Position numbers and translations under genes: made by a program | The notes under the pieces: model-generated | Database searches by the model: none | What the model was told of the DNA's origin: nothing | The model's input: only the letters and a program-made list of their open reading frames with translations | Shown here: positions 38,774 through 49,156 of the stretch, in pieces | Layout: every line of letters begins with the position of its first letter | Numbering within the stretch: position 1 is the first letter of the stretch | Assembly (NCBI GenBank): GCA_030323885.1 | Contig: CM059199.1 | Span: forward strand, 42,292,590 to 42,356,589 | Source of the DNA: Branchipolynoe longqiensis | Lineage: Eukaryota; Annelida; Polychaeta; Phyllodocida; Polynoidae | DNA: 64,000 nt | Direction of reading: 5' to 3'

Positions 38774-39680
38774 TTGATTGATTGATTGATTGGTGGTTGC
38801 TTTACGCCGTGTCGGCAGCATAGGCCATATTCACGGTGAGAAATGTTTGTTTTTTGTTCAAACCATCGCTTTTACATGTAAAATCAGACAATCAAATATG
38901 TGCCAATAGACACTCACTAAATTAGAAAGGTCAGAATCAATTATTTGTGGTCAAGGGAAACAAATTCACATAGAAAAAGAAAAGTGTTATTAATAATTGA
39001 TAGAATCTATTTAGTAAACTATATGAGGTGGTACACTCCAGGTGCCCTCAAAAAGGCTAAAATGTTTTCCTGTTTTACCTTAGTAAAAAGGTCATGCATA
39101 CTGTCTGCAGTGTAGAACTGTTGGCGCAGGGCCAAACAATCAACACAACGTAGTAAAATGCATTTGAGTGTCAGCGGGGACTGACACCCAATACATTCAG
39201 GGGGAGGTTCCCCTTGAGCAGAAAAGCATGTGTAACCCACGAGTCTGTGGTGGCCTTCCCACAGATGGTTCAATTTCTTTAAGTTTATTAATGTTTTCAT
39301 CCCACTCATGTTGCCATTTGGATTTTATGTGGGTGGATATTAGTGGTTTCAGATCAGACATGATTCAAGATCACAGTTCAGGGCTTTCTTCGCAGCCCGA
39401 TCTTCGCAGCCCGATCAGCTCGTTCATTTGCTTGTATGTCGGCATGGCCAGGCACCCAGCACAGGTGGATGTCATACCCATCCATTGTCAGTTGGTTCAT
39501 TTTATAAATGACCGTTGCTAGAATAGGGTGATTCATTTTCAGTCCAGCAACAGCCAGGAGGCAAGAGAACAAATCACTGTATATAACATAGTTAGTGTGG
39601 TTGGATACCTCTATACACTCCAACGCGAGAAGGAGTGCTCGGGCTTCTGCAGTGAAAATCAAGCTCTGATCGGGCAATGT
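38774..39680 (-). pseudogene. LINE-R 3' end: RNase H and C-terminal zinc segment, frameshifted
   Basis: Last 650 coding bases and 3' UTR of a LINE with an RNase H domain (I/Jockey-like group). Residues EARALLLALE, YSDLFS and WVPGHADIQANERADRAAK are RNase H motifs. After a 14-bp duplication (ATCGGGCTGCGAAG, about 39388-39415) the frame shifts. The downstream frame (39019-39309) keeps GEPPPECIGCQSPLTLKCIL, a Cys/His segment. The tail is (TCAA)n. TAAGAGATGC flanks both sides, probably a target duplication within the array. Confidence 0.8.
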
Positions 39681-39872
39681 AAGAGATGCAGTGATACTGC
39701 TAAGAGATGATGTAAGAGTGCTAAGAGATGCAGTGGCAGTGCTAAGAAATGCAGTGACAGCGGTAAGAGCAATGTCATAATGATAAGAAAAGCCGTGCTA
39801 AGTTGAATTTTTGGCAGTGGGTACATAGATTGCATGTGGAAACTTTTGGTGGTGGTAAGGGAGATAGATAGT

Positions 39873-40205
39873 CAGTTGATTGGTTGGTTGTTGGAGTGTT
39901 ATGTCCTGGCAACATCTAAGGTCATATCAGTTTGGGTACCGAATTGCGACAGTGTGCACACATGGCAACTGTACAGCACTGCCCCACTAGGAAATCAGGC
40001 CATTGGCAACATGACCCAAATATCCCACTCAGTCACATTATCCTGACACTGAGCTAACCAGTACTTGCCCTACTGGCCTATCCTATTAATGTTAAAGGCC
40101 AGGTTAGGAAATGACAAGTATCAATTTTATAAGTCATTGGTTTGAGTTGAGCGGGAATCAAACTCCCAAACTCCCACCAGCATGCCAGGTGCTAGATAGT
40201 CGGAC
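39873..40205 (-). mobile_element. SINE-1 copy, minus strand
   Basis: Tail GGAGTGTTATGTCCTGGCAA, full body, and a degraded reversed head (GGAATCAAACTCCCAAACTC). It starts in GGTTGGTTG repeats. Confidence 0.8.
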
Positions 40206-40239
40206 AGATGGTAGTGGTGACATATCATCAGCATCATCA

Positions 40240-40958
40240 TTGTCAGAAATGCTACAGCGAGACATGAGAGTCATCATCATCATCCCGCTGTCGGTCACAA
40301 TTCAACAAAGACTGTTTTCATTACTTGACTGTCACTCTCCATTTAGCTCTCTGCTGTGCGAGTGATGTCCATGAGTTAGTCTCTCAGCTTCAGGTTTCTC
40401 TTGATGGTATCCTTGAACCAGAGATGAGGGTGCCCTCTCTTTCTGTAACCAGAAGACAGTTGTGAGTAGAGGATCTGCTTTGGTAGCCTGTCTGATGACA
40501 CCTCATGAGGTGTCCAGTCCACCGGAGATTCTTTTTGATCAGAAGATCTTCCATAGAGGGCAGCCCGATCCATTTGAGGATTTCGTTATTTGTCACTTTG
40601 TCCTTCCAGGTTAGCCTCATGATCGAACGAAGATGTCGCATCATGAAGGCATGCAGCTTTTTCACCAGTCGTCTGTACACTCTCCAGGACTTGGCTCCAT
40701 ATAGTAAGGTGGATAGCACAATTGCACGGTAGATCTTGCCTTTGACCAGCATGGACACATGTTGGTTGTTCCAGAATCTCTGGCATAGTTAGCCGAAAGA
40801 TGCCCTAACATTGTATTTCAGCATCAATGCGTCCATCACTTGATATAGTGCTTCCGAGGTAGGTGAATTCCGGAACAGAGTTCAGCTTGTTTCCGTCAAC
40901 CATGATATCCTCCTCTCGGTTTCTTGTACATGAGGGTAGTGTTACTGAAACTGTCATT
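40240..40958 (-). pseudogene. LINE-E reverse transcriptase C-terminal part
   Basis: On the minus strand: GKIYRAIVLSTLLYGAKSWR, KKLHAFMMRHLRSIMRLTW, NNEILKWIGLPSMEDLLI and LRWTGHLMR are conserved blocks after the RT catalytic core of a widespread animal LINE group with an endonuclease-RT protein. The frame is broken after GHLMRC and continues in another frame (RKRGHPHLWFKDTIKRNLKL). A partial upstream block lies to 40958. The 3' tail is (CAT)n read on the plus strand. No catalytic YxDD remains. Confidence 0.8.
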
Positions 40959-41349
40959 AGGAGCCAGGTTAGATGGTCTCTGAATGTGGTATCCCTTACT
41001 CATGACCAAAGGATTCCGGTTTGTCATAATTATACGCAAGGTTTCCGCTAGTAGCGCCACCATTGTAGTCCCTACCACTAATGATGAGGACCACAATCAG
41101 CATTGCTTATATAGTATTGGTGTATTACACAGGTGGAGTTCCCATGTTTTCGCTTATTGTCACCTTAGGGGCCATCCAACGTTTTCAACATGCTCGACAA
41201 TTGCACGGTTGTACAAAGTGCAGAAGTGTATGACAGGAGAGAGGATGGTCTCAGCCAAGTACAACTGTTATCACTTAATAAAATGTTGCTTTTGTTCAGC
41301 CTATTCTATGATCTCTATTACAATCTTGATGTGGATTACATTGGTGGTA
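40959..41349. other. No gene seen
   Basis: Mixed sequence with no supported feature. Confidence 0.4.
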
Positions 41350-41675
41350 CCGGACGCGGTGGCCGAATCGGAAGAGCGTAGGCTTCCTGTGCGGAAGGTT
41401 GAGAGTTTGAATCCCAACCAAGTCAAACCAATGACATACAAATTTGATACGAGTCACTACCTAGCGTGGCGATCGGCATTATTAGGATAGGATAAGGACT
41501 GGTTAGCTAGGTGCCAGGATAATGTGACTGAGTGAGGTGTTGGGTCATGGTGCCGGCAGCCTGATCTCCCAGTGGGGCAGTGCTATAAATGTGTTATGAG
41601 TGCGCACAGTCACAACCTGTTCTGATATGACCTTAGGTGATGCTAGGTCGTAAAATCCCAACAAACAAACAAACT
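41350..41675 (+). mobile_element. SINE-1, full-length copy
   Basis: CGGACGCGGTGGCCGAATCG, B box GAGTTTGAATCCCAACC, full body and a tail ending AACAAACAAACAAAC. Confidence 0.9.
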
Positions 41676-41804
41676 TCTGGCACCTAGTAGCGTGGGTGGG
41701 GGGGAGGATCTGAAAAAATAGTTTGTATGATCGTGACAATATTGAAAACTTTGGATGACCCGTTACACCCCTAGATGCCTGTAGCATTTGATACCTCCAT
41801 TGTA

Positions 41805-41862
41805 GCCTGTTTGTTTGTTGTTGTTTTACGTCCTAGCAACATCTAAGGTAATATCAGGGGTA
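41805..41862 (-). mobile_element. SINE-1 tail fragment
   Basis: GTTTGTTGTTGTTTTACGTC then AACATCTAAGGTAATATC; body missing. Confidence 0.6.
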
Positions 41863-43347
41863 ACCTATAGGAGGGGACCAGGTTGACGGGATAATTATCT
41901 CATGGTGTCATTTGCAAGGGGAAGTTATTCGCAGGCTGTAATAGTCTCGAAATTATTTTATTTTTCTCACCCAAATGATGTGCCTGAAACAATGCACAAA
42001 CAATAATTATCTATTAAAGTATAGTTTTCCGTCTGTTGTACCTGAGTCTGTCTCTGATACTGGGTCCCACCTATGTGCTTCCAATGTTACGTTGGTGATA
42101 ATTATTGATTTGTTTGGTAGCAACTCAAATAGATATCCTTGCTTCTGTGTGTTATGTATGTCAACAATACGATGTGTACTTCAAGTTGCATTGTCCCATG
42201 AGGCATTACATTTTCAAAACCTAAATAATTATCTAGAATTGATTCTATATCTAGGTTTCACTTATTAAGCATTGCTTTACAATATATTATTGTCAATTGA
42301 TTATATACCCCAGTATCTCATGATGCTATCAATCTATTACTAAGAATTATATTTCCTGTTGAGGTATAATTATCAGAAACTAATGAGCGACTTCGTCAGC
42401 AGTTCATATGCTATCAATACGACACATTCAGTTAAAGATAGACCACGTGTCCTAATGTGCGCCTATTGTTCTATGTTCCTCCCCATATATAGATATGGTT
42501 CCCTCTGACCAAAAGTATTCCTTTGCAATCCCAAGTTCCTAGTCTTCCAGCCATTGTTGGTTGGTTGGTTGTTGGAGTTTTACGTCCTGGCAACATCTAA
42601 TGTCATATCAGGACGGGCGCCTTTACTACTACAGTTATCAAACGTATTTAAAGGGAACCAAATATGGCTTGTTGAATTTAAAATTAGAATGAAAAATAAA
42701 TTGTGAACATTCACCCATATTTGTTACTTCAATAATGAAATGCTATGGAATTTATACTATGTAGTTTTACAAGAAAGAGCTTAGGTCGATTGGTATAATC
42801 CAGCTGACTTTAGTTTGAAATAAGTGGGATAACTCGGCTGGGGTTCGAACCCACCACCTCCTACACGATAAGCCAGCCAATGAGTCATATGATTAGCTAA
42901 GCAGAGGAACAGAGCTATATCTGGGCTGACGATGCATGGATATGATTATTTGTGTCTTCCTTTAGAGGAGCTTATTACCTGAGAATGTCACACATTTTCA
43001 TCCCTGCGCAGAAGTCCCTGATATAAGCAAGGTGAGTATAAGACGCCCCAATCCTCATAAAGCTCATAAATGTCCTGTTTTATTAGACACAACTGCTAGT
43101 AACACCTGATTGTTTACTGCATCCAATTCGGTTATGGACAAGGCAGCGCTATTTGGGTGAGAGGCTCCTACACCTCTCCACTCTCCGCCCCCCTCCCTCC
43201 AACCTACAATGGTCATCAAAAAGGGGGGGGGGGTGTCTTTGCGGATGCATCTCTTCCAGTGCAACATGCCTTCTTATTGCGCTGGTCGATGAAGTCGGCT
43301 TGTGTGTAGCTACGTTTGTGATGCGGTACTCTACACAGGTGTAGCTG
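41863..43347. other. No gene; two small repeat traces
   Basis: A SINE-1 tail fragment lies at 42556-42622. A reversed B-box-like GGGGTTCGAACCCACCACC occurs at about 42840 with no SINE body I know. A C-rich run and G-run lie near 43185-43230. The rest shows nothing. Confidence 0.45.
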
Positions 43348-43605
43348 GGTTGTTTGGTTCTTGGAGTTTTACGTCCTGGCAACATCTAAGATCATATCAG
43401 GACAGGTACCGACTTGTGACAGTGCAACCTCATGATGACTTTATAGGACTGTCCCACTCTGAAACCAGACCACAAGTTCCATGACCCAATATCTAACTCA
43501 GTCAGATTATCCTGACACTGAGCTAACCAGTCCTTGCCCTATCCTATTACTGCTGAGCACCAGGCTAGAAAGCTACAAGTATCAATTGTGTATGTCATTG
43601 ATTTG
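43348..43605 (-). mobile_element. SINE-1 copy without head
   Basis: GGAGTTTTACGTCCTGGCAA to AGTATCAATTGTGTATGTC. It is followed directly by another copy. Confidence 0.8.
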
Positions 43606-44215
43606 TTTGTTCGTATGTTGCAGCTTTACATCATCGCAACATCTAAGGGAAATCAGACTTCCAGCATCATGACCCAATTTCAGACTCAGTAACATTATCC
43701 TGAGACTGAGCTAACCAGTTAGCTCAGCCGCCGTCGAGTCGACGGTGGATGGTTGGACAAAACCACGTCGGCCCGACGGCTTTTGGGGCCGTCGGGGCGA
43801 CGGCGGCAGCCGCCGTCGGGCCGACGGTGAATGGTTGGACAAAACAACGTCGGCCCGACAGCGTTTGGCGCCGTCGGGGCGACGGCGGCAGCCGCCGTCG
43901 CCCCGATGGCGTCGGGGTGATGGCTTTGGCGCCGTCGGGCCGACGGCGGCAGCCGCCGTCGCCCGACGGCGGGAGGTTGGACAAAACAACGTCGGCCCGA
44001 CGGCGTTTTCCACCGTCGGGCCGCCGGAGCGGCCACCGTCGGGCCGACGACTGTGTGCTATCTGGGCCAGTCCTTGCCCTAACCTATTAATGCTGAACGC
44101 CAAGCTAGAAAGTGACAAGTATCAATTTTATAAGTCCAGGAATTCTCGACCAGGAATCGAACTCCCGATCTCTCTCACGGGAGGCCTGCGCTCTACCGAC
44201 TCGGCCATCGCGACT
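43606..44215 (-). mobile_element. SINE-1 copy interrupted by M9
   Basis: Left part GTTGCAGCTTTACATCATCG to GAGCTAACCAGT; right part CCAGTCCTTGCCCTAACC to the reversed head CTCTACCGACTCGGCCATCG. The 347-bp insert between them is flanked by CCAGT. Confidence 0.8.
43720..44066. mobile_element. M9: CpG-rich palindromic insertion in a SINE
   Basis: 347 bp made almost wholly of CGTCGGGCCGACGGC-type palindromes and CGGCGGCAGCCGCCG hairpins, with three GGTTGGACAAAACAACG punctuations (43751, 43833, 43975). A CCAGT duplication flanks it. The ends TAGCTCA… and …TGTGCTA are weakly inverted. The open frames on both strands follow from the repeat. No homologous copy in the window. Confidence 0.75.
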
Positions 44216-45245
44216 ACTATATGTGCAGTAAAACACTCGAGAGGTATGATCTTACCTGGCTATCCAATTAATTCCTAGACGCAAGTATTTGGTGCACAAT
44301 TGCGGCGGTAATTAATTCGATTTTCTTCAATTCCGACGCATAGGTCTTCCAACCGAATACCTACAACGGACATTTTGTTTGGAGTATTTTGTTGTTGATA
44401 CGTTTTTCATGACTGTTTACTGCGTGACATTTTGTTTGAATTAGATGAACGCTGGTTAATATACATATGCGATCTGGGCATGATATTATCTCTATGGGTA
44501 GTTCCCTGAAACTGGGAACCACAGTTGGGAGGTGGGAACCAAATGTGAAAACATTCAAAATAATAGCAGAATCTATGTTCATATGAAGGTCAACATGTTG
44601 TCTATATGTCAGAGTTTTAAAAAGACTAGTTCACTTTTTGAATTTGACCTTATACAAATTTAGCAAGATGTTAAAATGTCATGTGTGATATGTTGTTTAA
44701 ACCCACATTACAATTAACCAAACAATATCATGTCTGATGAGAAACAAGTTTTAAACAAGTTTTACGGAAATAGGTTTGTGTAACTTTTGCTGTAAATGTG
44801 TACATGGGTAAATTTTCACATTTTCACCAGATGGGCATTCTTTTGATATATGTTGTGGGATAAATTAAATATATATATTAAATATTAAATATATATTGCT
44901 AACATACTTAGCACACAGAGGCAACGATACCTATTTGAATTGCTATCTAAAAATATAAAAATGTATTATAGCCATCGTATCGTGAACATCAAATATATGG
45001 TGCCCAATTTCAGAGAACGACTCATACATATATAAATGTATATGATTAATACATCTTTTACTAAACGTAGTATATTTATAAGTGTGATTATACAGGAACA
45101 ACAGAAAGCTGCGCTTTATGCAGAAATACTTAATCGGGTTTCTTATAATTATCAGTCAGGATGATATGAACATAAAATGGATTGTTCATGTATCCTATGC
45201 TTGAATGTGGTATCTGATATTTGTTACTAGGTTGGTGATATCAAT
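44216..45245. other. No gene seen
   Basis: AT-rich single-copy-looking DNA. An ATATATATTAAATATTAAAT run lies near 44870-44900. Confidence 0.4.
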
Positions 45246-45840
45246 AGCCGTATTCACACGGGAAAAGTTTAAAGCGATTTAGACAAGGCGAATCATATGA
45301 ATCGATTTAGATGCGCGTTCACACGGACAGAGTTTGAAAGTGTTTCGCGTTCACACGGGCAGTGCTTTGAATCGGTTTAAGGCGGAAGTGGATATCTGTG
45401 CATGAGCAAGTCCAGACTAACCAGCGCCAGTTTGGGTTCGTTGACGTCGGCCGAGAGAGTGTGGGTTCGACCTAGATATGTATGGACTGAATCGTATTGG
45501 TTTGGAACAGTCAAAACTTCTGCTGGGCAGTGAAACCCTAAAAATAAATGATGACAAAAATATATGTGCACCTCTAGCAGGTTCATAGACCAAATTATAT
45601 TATATAGTGTGACGTGCTTAATCCGCCTCAAGTAAGTCGGTTGCATTCATACGGGCGATCTAAGTCGATTCATAAAATTTGCTTCATAAATACCACCTCC
45701 TTAGGTGGTTTATAAAGTCCGGCTTATATGATTTGAATCAGCCCTAAATCGACTCAGATGCGCGTTCACATGCCAAATGTGAGCCGAACTAGGCAAGTCA
45801 ATTTATATGATTCGAATTAACTGCCCCGTGTGAACAGGGC
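45246..45840. mobile_element. Foldback MITE family M1, longest copy
   Basis: Ends AGCCGTATTCACACGGGAAA and the complement of AGCCCTGTTCACACGGGGCA. Its interior (45370-45600) is homologous in reverse to 16340-16550: GAAGTGGATATCTGTGCATG, TGAATCGTATTGGTTTGGAA, GGGCAGTGAAACCCTAAAAA. A second GTGTGAAC-type palindrome inside gives it a nested design. Confidence 0.75.
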
Positions 45841-45907
45841 TATAGATATAACAACAAACTCTTCAAATCTGGTAAGCCATGCCTTATGTATATTGATTGA
45901 CGTTTTG

Positions 45908-46035
45908 TTTTGTTCGTTGGATCTTGACATTCTAACATATCAAGGTCATGTCAATACCTGCATCAAGTTATGCCAGTGGGCAGTAATGACCGGTGCATAG
46001 TGCTTATCCACCGGGAGAATTGTCAGCACCATAAC
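45908..46035 (-). mobile_element. SINE-1 fragment, old
   Basis: ATATCAAGGTCATGTCAATA and CACCGGGAGAATTGTCAGCA align with the SINE-1 tail and body at low identity. Confidence 0.5.
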
Positions 46036-46047
46036 ACAATACAGTAC

Positions 46048-46290
46048 AACCCCATTAAACGAAGCTCGGTTAAACCAAACGATCGGTTAATCCAAACATT
46101 TTTCGGCGGCCCAGCAAAATACTACTATTTATCATATAAAAAAGTTGGTTAAACCTAAGTCGGTTAATCCAAATTATCGGTTAATCCAAACAAAATTGTC
46201 AGACCACAGGCCACCTCGGTAAGGTTAAACCAAACTTTCATGTGGTTTTAAGGTCATCTGAGACCCCACCAAGGTTTTTATATGATAAAT
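46048..46290. mobile_element. pogo/Tigger-like terminal fragment
   Basis: Starts TA-CAGTACAACCCCATTAAAC and holds several CGGTTAATCCAAA motifs in both orientations, as seen at ends of pogo/Tigger DNA transposons. The right end is unclear and no transposase is visible. Confidence 0.5.
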
Positions 46291-46751
46291 GGTAGTATTT
46301 TTCCGGGCCTGTAGGGTCTTTCGTGGGTTCAGCCAGAGGATTTCTCACTCCAATCCATATTCATTGTTTATCATTACTTTATTTGTATTTTTGTCAATAG
46401 AATTTATTGTTGTGCTTTCCAATTTAAAAAAAAAGATCCCTTTGATATTGAGTAGGGCATTATGTAGGGGTAGTGACAGCTTCTGTGCAAACGTGGACTT
46501 ATTATCAGTATAATGGCAGCTTCAGCTCAAATGTGGTTGCTTTTCTGTTCATTTCTACCAAGATGGCCTTTCTCTGTTGTTGCGCCCGAATGCTTTATAT
46601 AGTGTCCCATTTAACTCATATCGTCGAAATCCTCTTCCACTAAATGAAGAAGATATTTGTCCAACGGTCATCTTTGACCTGGATTGACCTTCAATTACGG
46701 GATTTTGCCAATATGAGTACCATTTCCGGAATTGCTGGCCAATAGAAATAT
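46291..46751. other. No gene seen
   Basis: Mixed sequence; nothing supported. Confidence 0.4.
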
Positions 46752-47052
46752 GTTTCTTGTTGTTTCATGTCCTAGCATCATCTAAGGTCATATGAGGACG
46801 CATACCAACTTGTGGCCATGCATACTCATGGTGATTTTTCATAGTGCAGCCCCATGGGGAGCACCATGACCATTACATTATCCTGATAGTTTTCTAACCA
46901 ATCCTTGACCTATCCTATTAATGCCTAGCACCATGCTAGGTAGCGACTAGAATCAATTTGCTAAGTCATCGGATTAACTTTGCTGGGATTCGAACTTCCG
47001 ACCTTCCGCATGGTAAGCCTGCGCTTTACCGATTCGGCCACCACGTCCGCTC
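46752..47052 (-). mobile_element. SINE-1 copy, minus strand, complete head
   Basis: TTTCATGTCCTAGCATCATC to GATTCGGCCACCACG; B box as GGGATTCGAACTTCCGACC. An internal deletion removes the CCAGGCC block. Confidence 0.85.
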
Positions 47053-47216
47053 ACAAGCCGTTAGTAACCTCATATCACCCCCCCACGCCCCCCTGTGCCC
47101 CCCCCCCCCCCATCGTCCTTCCCAATAGAAGTACCCCTGCCCCACTGCCCCCTCCCACCCATTGAACTCTGCTCTGTTTACACGATTGCATACCTGTGCG
47201 GGTGCTTATTATGGTG
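47053..47216. other. C-rich spacer
   Basis: Runs of C at about 47079-47111. No feature beyond low complexity. Confidence 0.5.
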
Positions 47217-47755
47217 CTGTCACATTACGACGCTTCTCGCCAATGCGCGTCGACGTATGTGATTTTTTGGCGGAATGTCGGGATACGTCAGGAAGTGTTA
47301 GGTGCATGTTAGGTGCGAGTTGGTATTCGTTGATGGACGGCGATGGTCGGCGAGAGTCGGCGGCGCACGTAAGGGGATCGGCGAAGTTTTGCGCTTGCAC
47401 AAAACTTTCAACAACCGACAACACGCGGCAACGTGCGAGTGTCAATATTATGGTGATGTCAGAAGCATGTTGACATCGCTGGAATAACGTTATGCGAATG
47501 CTAGGCAGATGCCGCGCGCATGTGAGGGTCGTTCCCACACATTGCGCCAAACTGTTGCTTTGTTGTTTTACGTCCTAGCTACATCTATGGTCATATCAGC
47601 ATGGCGCACCAAAACCTGTTTGCTTTTTTTCTCACAACGTCGACCGTTGGCTATCAATACGTTGTGCTGATGCCGAAAAGCTTGACGTGTCTCGACGATT
47701 AAAAGTGATTTTGCACATTGGCAGTGCTCTGGGGAGAAGCGTTGTAATGTGACAG
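47217..47755. mobile_element. MITE family M6 with nested SINE tail
   Basis: Inverted ends CTGTCACATTACGACGCTTC and the complement of CTGTCACATTACAACGCTTC, about 24 bp. Interior rich in CG-containing short repeats (GTCGGCG). A SINE-1 tail (TTTTACGTCCTAGCTACATC) is inserted near 47555-47600. No transposase. Confidence 0.75.
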
Positions 47756-47780
47756 GCCCATTACAGAGCAAACTTGGTTA

Positions 47781-47975
47781 GGTAGATCATGGGGTCGTGG
47801 GTTCGAATCCTGGTCGAGTCAAACCAATGACTTAAACATTGATACTTGTCGCTTCCTAGCCAGGCGCTCGGCATTATTAGGATAGGGCAAGCAGCAGTGG
47901 AATGAGGAAGACCAATCGTCCGTTATTGAAATGTCCCCTGCTTAAACAACTAATGTACCCCAAAAAAAGAAGAGG
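47781..47975 (+). mobile_element. Chimeric SINE, 5'-truncated
   Basis: From GGGTTCGAATCCTGGTCGAG through the SINE-1 half body to GGGCAAGC, then AGCAGTGGAATGAGGAAGAC and the SINE-2 end CCCCTGCTTAAACAACTAAT. The best-preserved tail of the three chimeric copies. Confidence 0.8.
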
Positions 47976-47995
47976 CTAACTCTTTATCAAACTGG

Positions 47996-48290
47996 TTGGT
48001 TGGTGGCCATATTGATGGTTGCATTTACATAGGTCACAGAGAGTATCTTAAAAACATGGAGCGAGTTGAGGGGTTCACATTTTTGGGTGCACAATTGAGT
48101 TCATAGATTGATTGATTGGTGGTTTCTTTACGCCGTGTCGGCAGCGTAGGGCATATTGACGGGGAGAGTTGTTTATTTTGTATTCAACCATCGCTTTTGC
48201 GTATAATGTAAAAGCATACAATCAATTATGTGTCAATACACACTCATGAATTTACTAAACTCACAATCATATAATTTGTAGTCAAGGTTA
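47996..48290. repeat. 295-bp segment duplicated at 51855-52143
   Basis: GGTTGGTGGCCATATTGATG through a LINE RT-end-like segment (frame MERVEGFTFLGAQLSS) and into the reversed LINE-R tail. It is almost identical to the segment 3.86 kb further on, and both start and stop at the same places in flanking LINE sequence. Confidence 0.8.
48105..48290 (-). mobile_element. LINE-R 3' UTR, minus strand
   Basis: TTGATTGATTGGTGGTTTCT is the reversed tail, followed by reversed 3' UTR. It meets the plus-strand LINE-R copy head to head at about 48290. Confidence 0.75.
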
Positions 48291-49156
48291 TATACAGTGA
48301 TTCCTTCTCTTGCCTCCTGGCTGTTGCTGGACTGAAAACGAATCACCCTATTCTAGCACCGGTCATTTATAAAATGAACCAACTGACAACAGATGGGTAT
48401 GATATCCACCTGTGCTGGGTGCCTCGCCATTCTGGCATACAAGGAAATGAACGAGCTGATCGGGCTGCGAAGAAGGCCCTGAACTGTGATCTTGAACCGT
48501 GTCTGATCCCTCACTCTGATCTGAAACCACTAATAGCCACCCACATAAAATCCAAATGGCAACATGAGTGGGATGAAAACATCAATAAACTTAAAGAAAT
48601 TGAACCATCTGTGGGAAAGCCACCACAGACTCATGCGGGAGGTCGGCGGGACCAAGTGGTCCTTAGTCGCTGCCGTGTTGGCCACTCGTGGCTTACACAT
48701 GCTTTTCTGCTCAAGGGGGAACCTCCCCCTGAATGTATTGGGTGTCAGTCCCCACTGACACTCAAACACATTTTACTAAGTTGCGTTGATTTTTTGGCCC
48801 TGCGCCAACGGTTCTACACTGCAGGCAGTATGCATGACCTTTTTACTAAGGTAAAACAGGAAAACATTTTAGCCTTTTTGAGGGCAGCTGGACTGTACCA
48901 CCTTATATAGTTTACTAAATGGATTCTATTAATTATTAATGAAACTTTTCTTTTTCTATGGGAATTTGTTTCCCTTGACCACAGATATATGATTGTGAGC
49001 TTTCTAATTTAATTAGTGTCTATTGGCACATAATTGATTGTCTGCTTTTACATGTAAAAGCGATGGTTTGAACAAAAAACAAACATTTCTCGCCGTGAAT
49101 ATGGCCTATGCTGCCGACACGGCGTAAAGCAACCACCAATCAATCAATCAATCAAA
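48291..49156 (+). pseudogene. LINE-R 3' part: RNase H end, Cys/His segment, 3' UTR
   Basis: An open frame from 48291 to the stop at 48908-48910 gives about 206 residues: IYSDSFSCLLAVAG, CWVPRHSGIQGNERADRAAK (RNase H), and GEPPPECIGCQSPLTLKHIL…C (Cys/Cys/His/Cys cluster of the C-terminus of I-like LINEs), ending FLRAAGLYHLI. The 3' UTR follows to a (ATCA)n tail at 49156. The catalytic RT is missing through 5' truncation. It is the longest uninterrupted LINE-R frame in the window. Confidence 0.85.

Larger units (their letters stand above)
37225..39790. repeat. 21/42-bp minisatellite, interrupted by a SINE and a LINE
   Basis: 37225-37487 and 37824-38210 are built on a 42-bp unit (AGATGGTGGAAGTGGGGAG, AAAGATGGTAACACTGGAGA). 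From about 38220 the unit becomes 21 bp (GCTAAGAGATGCAGTGACAGT) to 38773 and again at 39681-39790. Periods divisible by three keep both strands open for hundreds of codons (plus frame VLRDAVT repeats, minus frame SLSTVTA repeats). Low-complexity, unlike any family I know, and split by transposons, so I read it as non-coding. Confidence 0.85.

Noticed and set aside
38031..38777. 248-residue plus-strand frame
   Set aside because: Same array read on the other strand.
37676..38821. 381-residue minus-strand frame
   Set aside because: Made of 21/42-bp repeats and a SINE; the frame is open only because the period is a multiple of three.
43711..44278. Long overlapping frames on both strands (up to 177 codons)
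   Set aside because: They come from CGTCGGGCCGACGG palindromes, whose two strands read alike; composition is only Pro/Arg/Ala/Gly.
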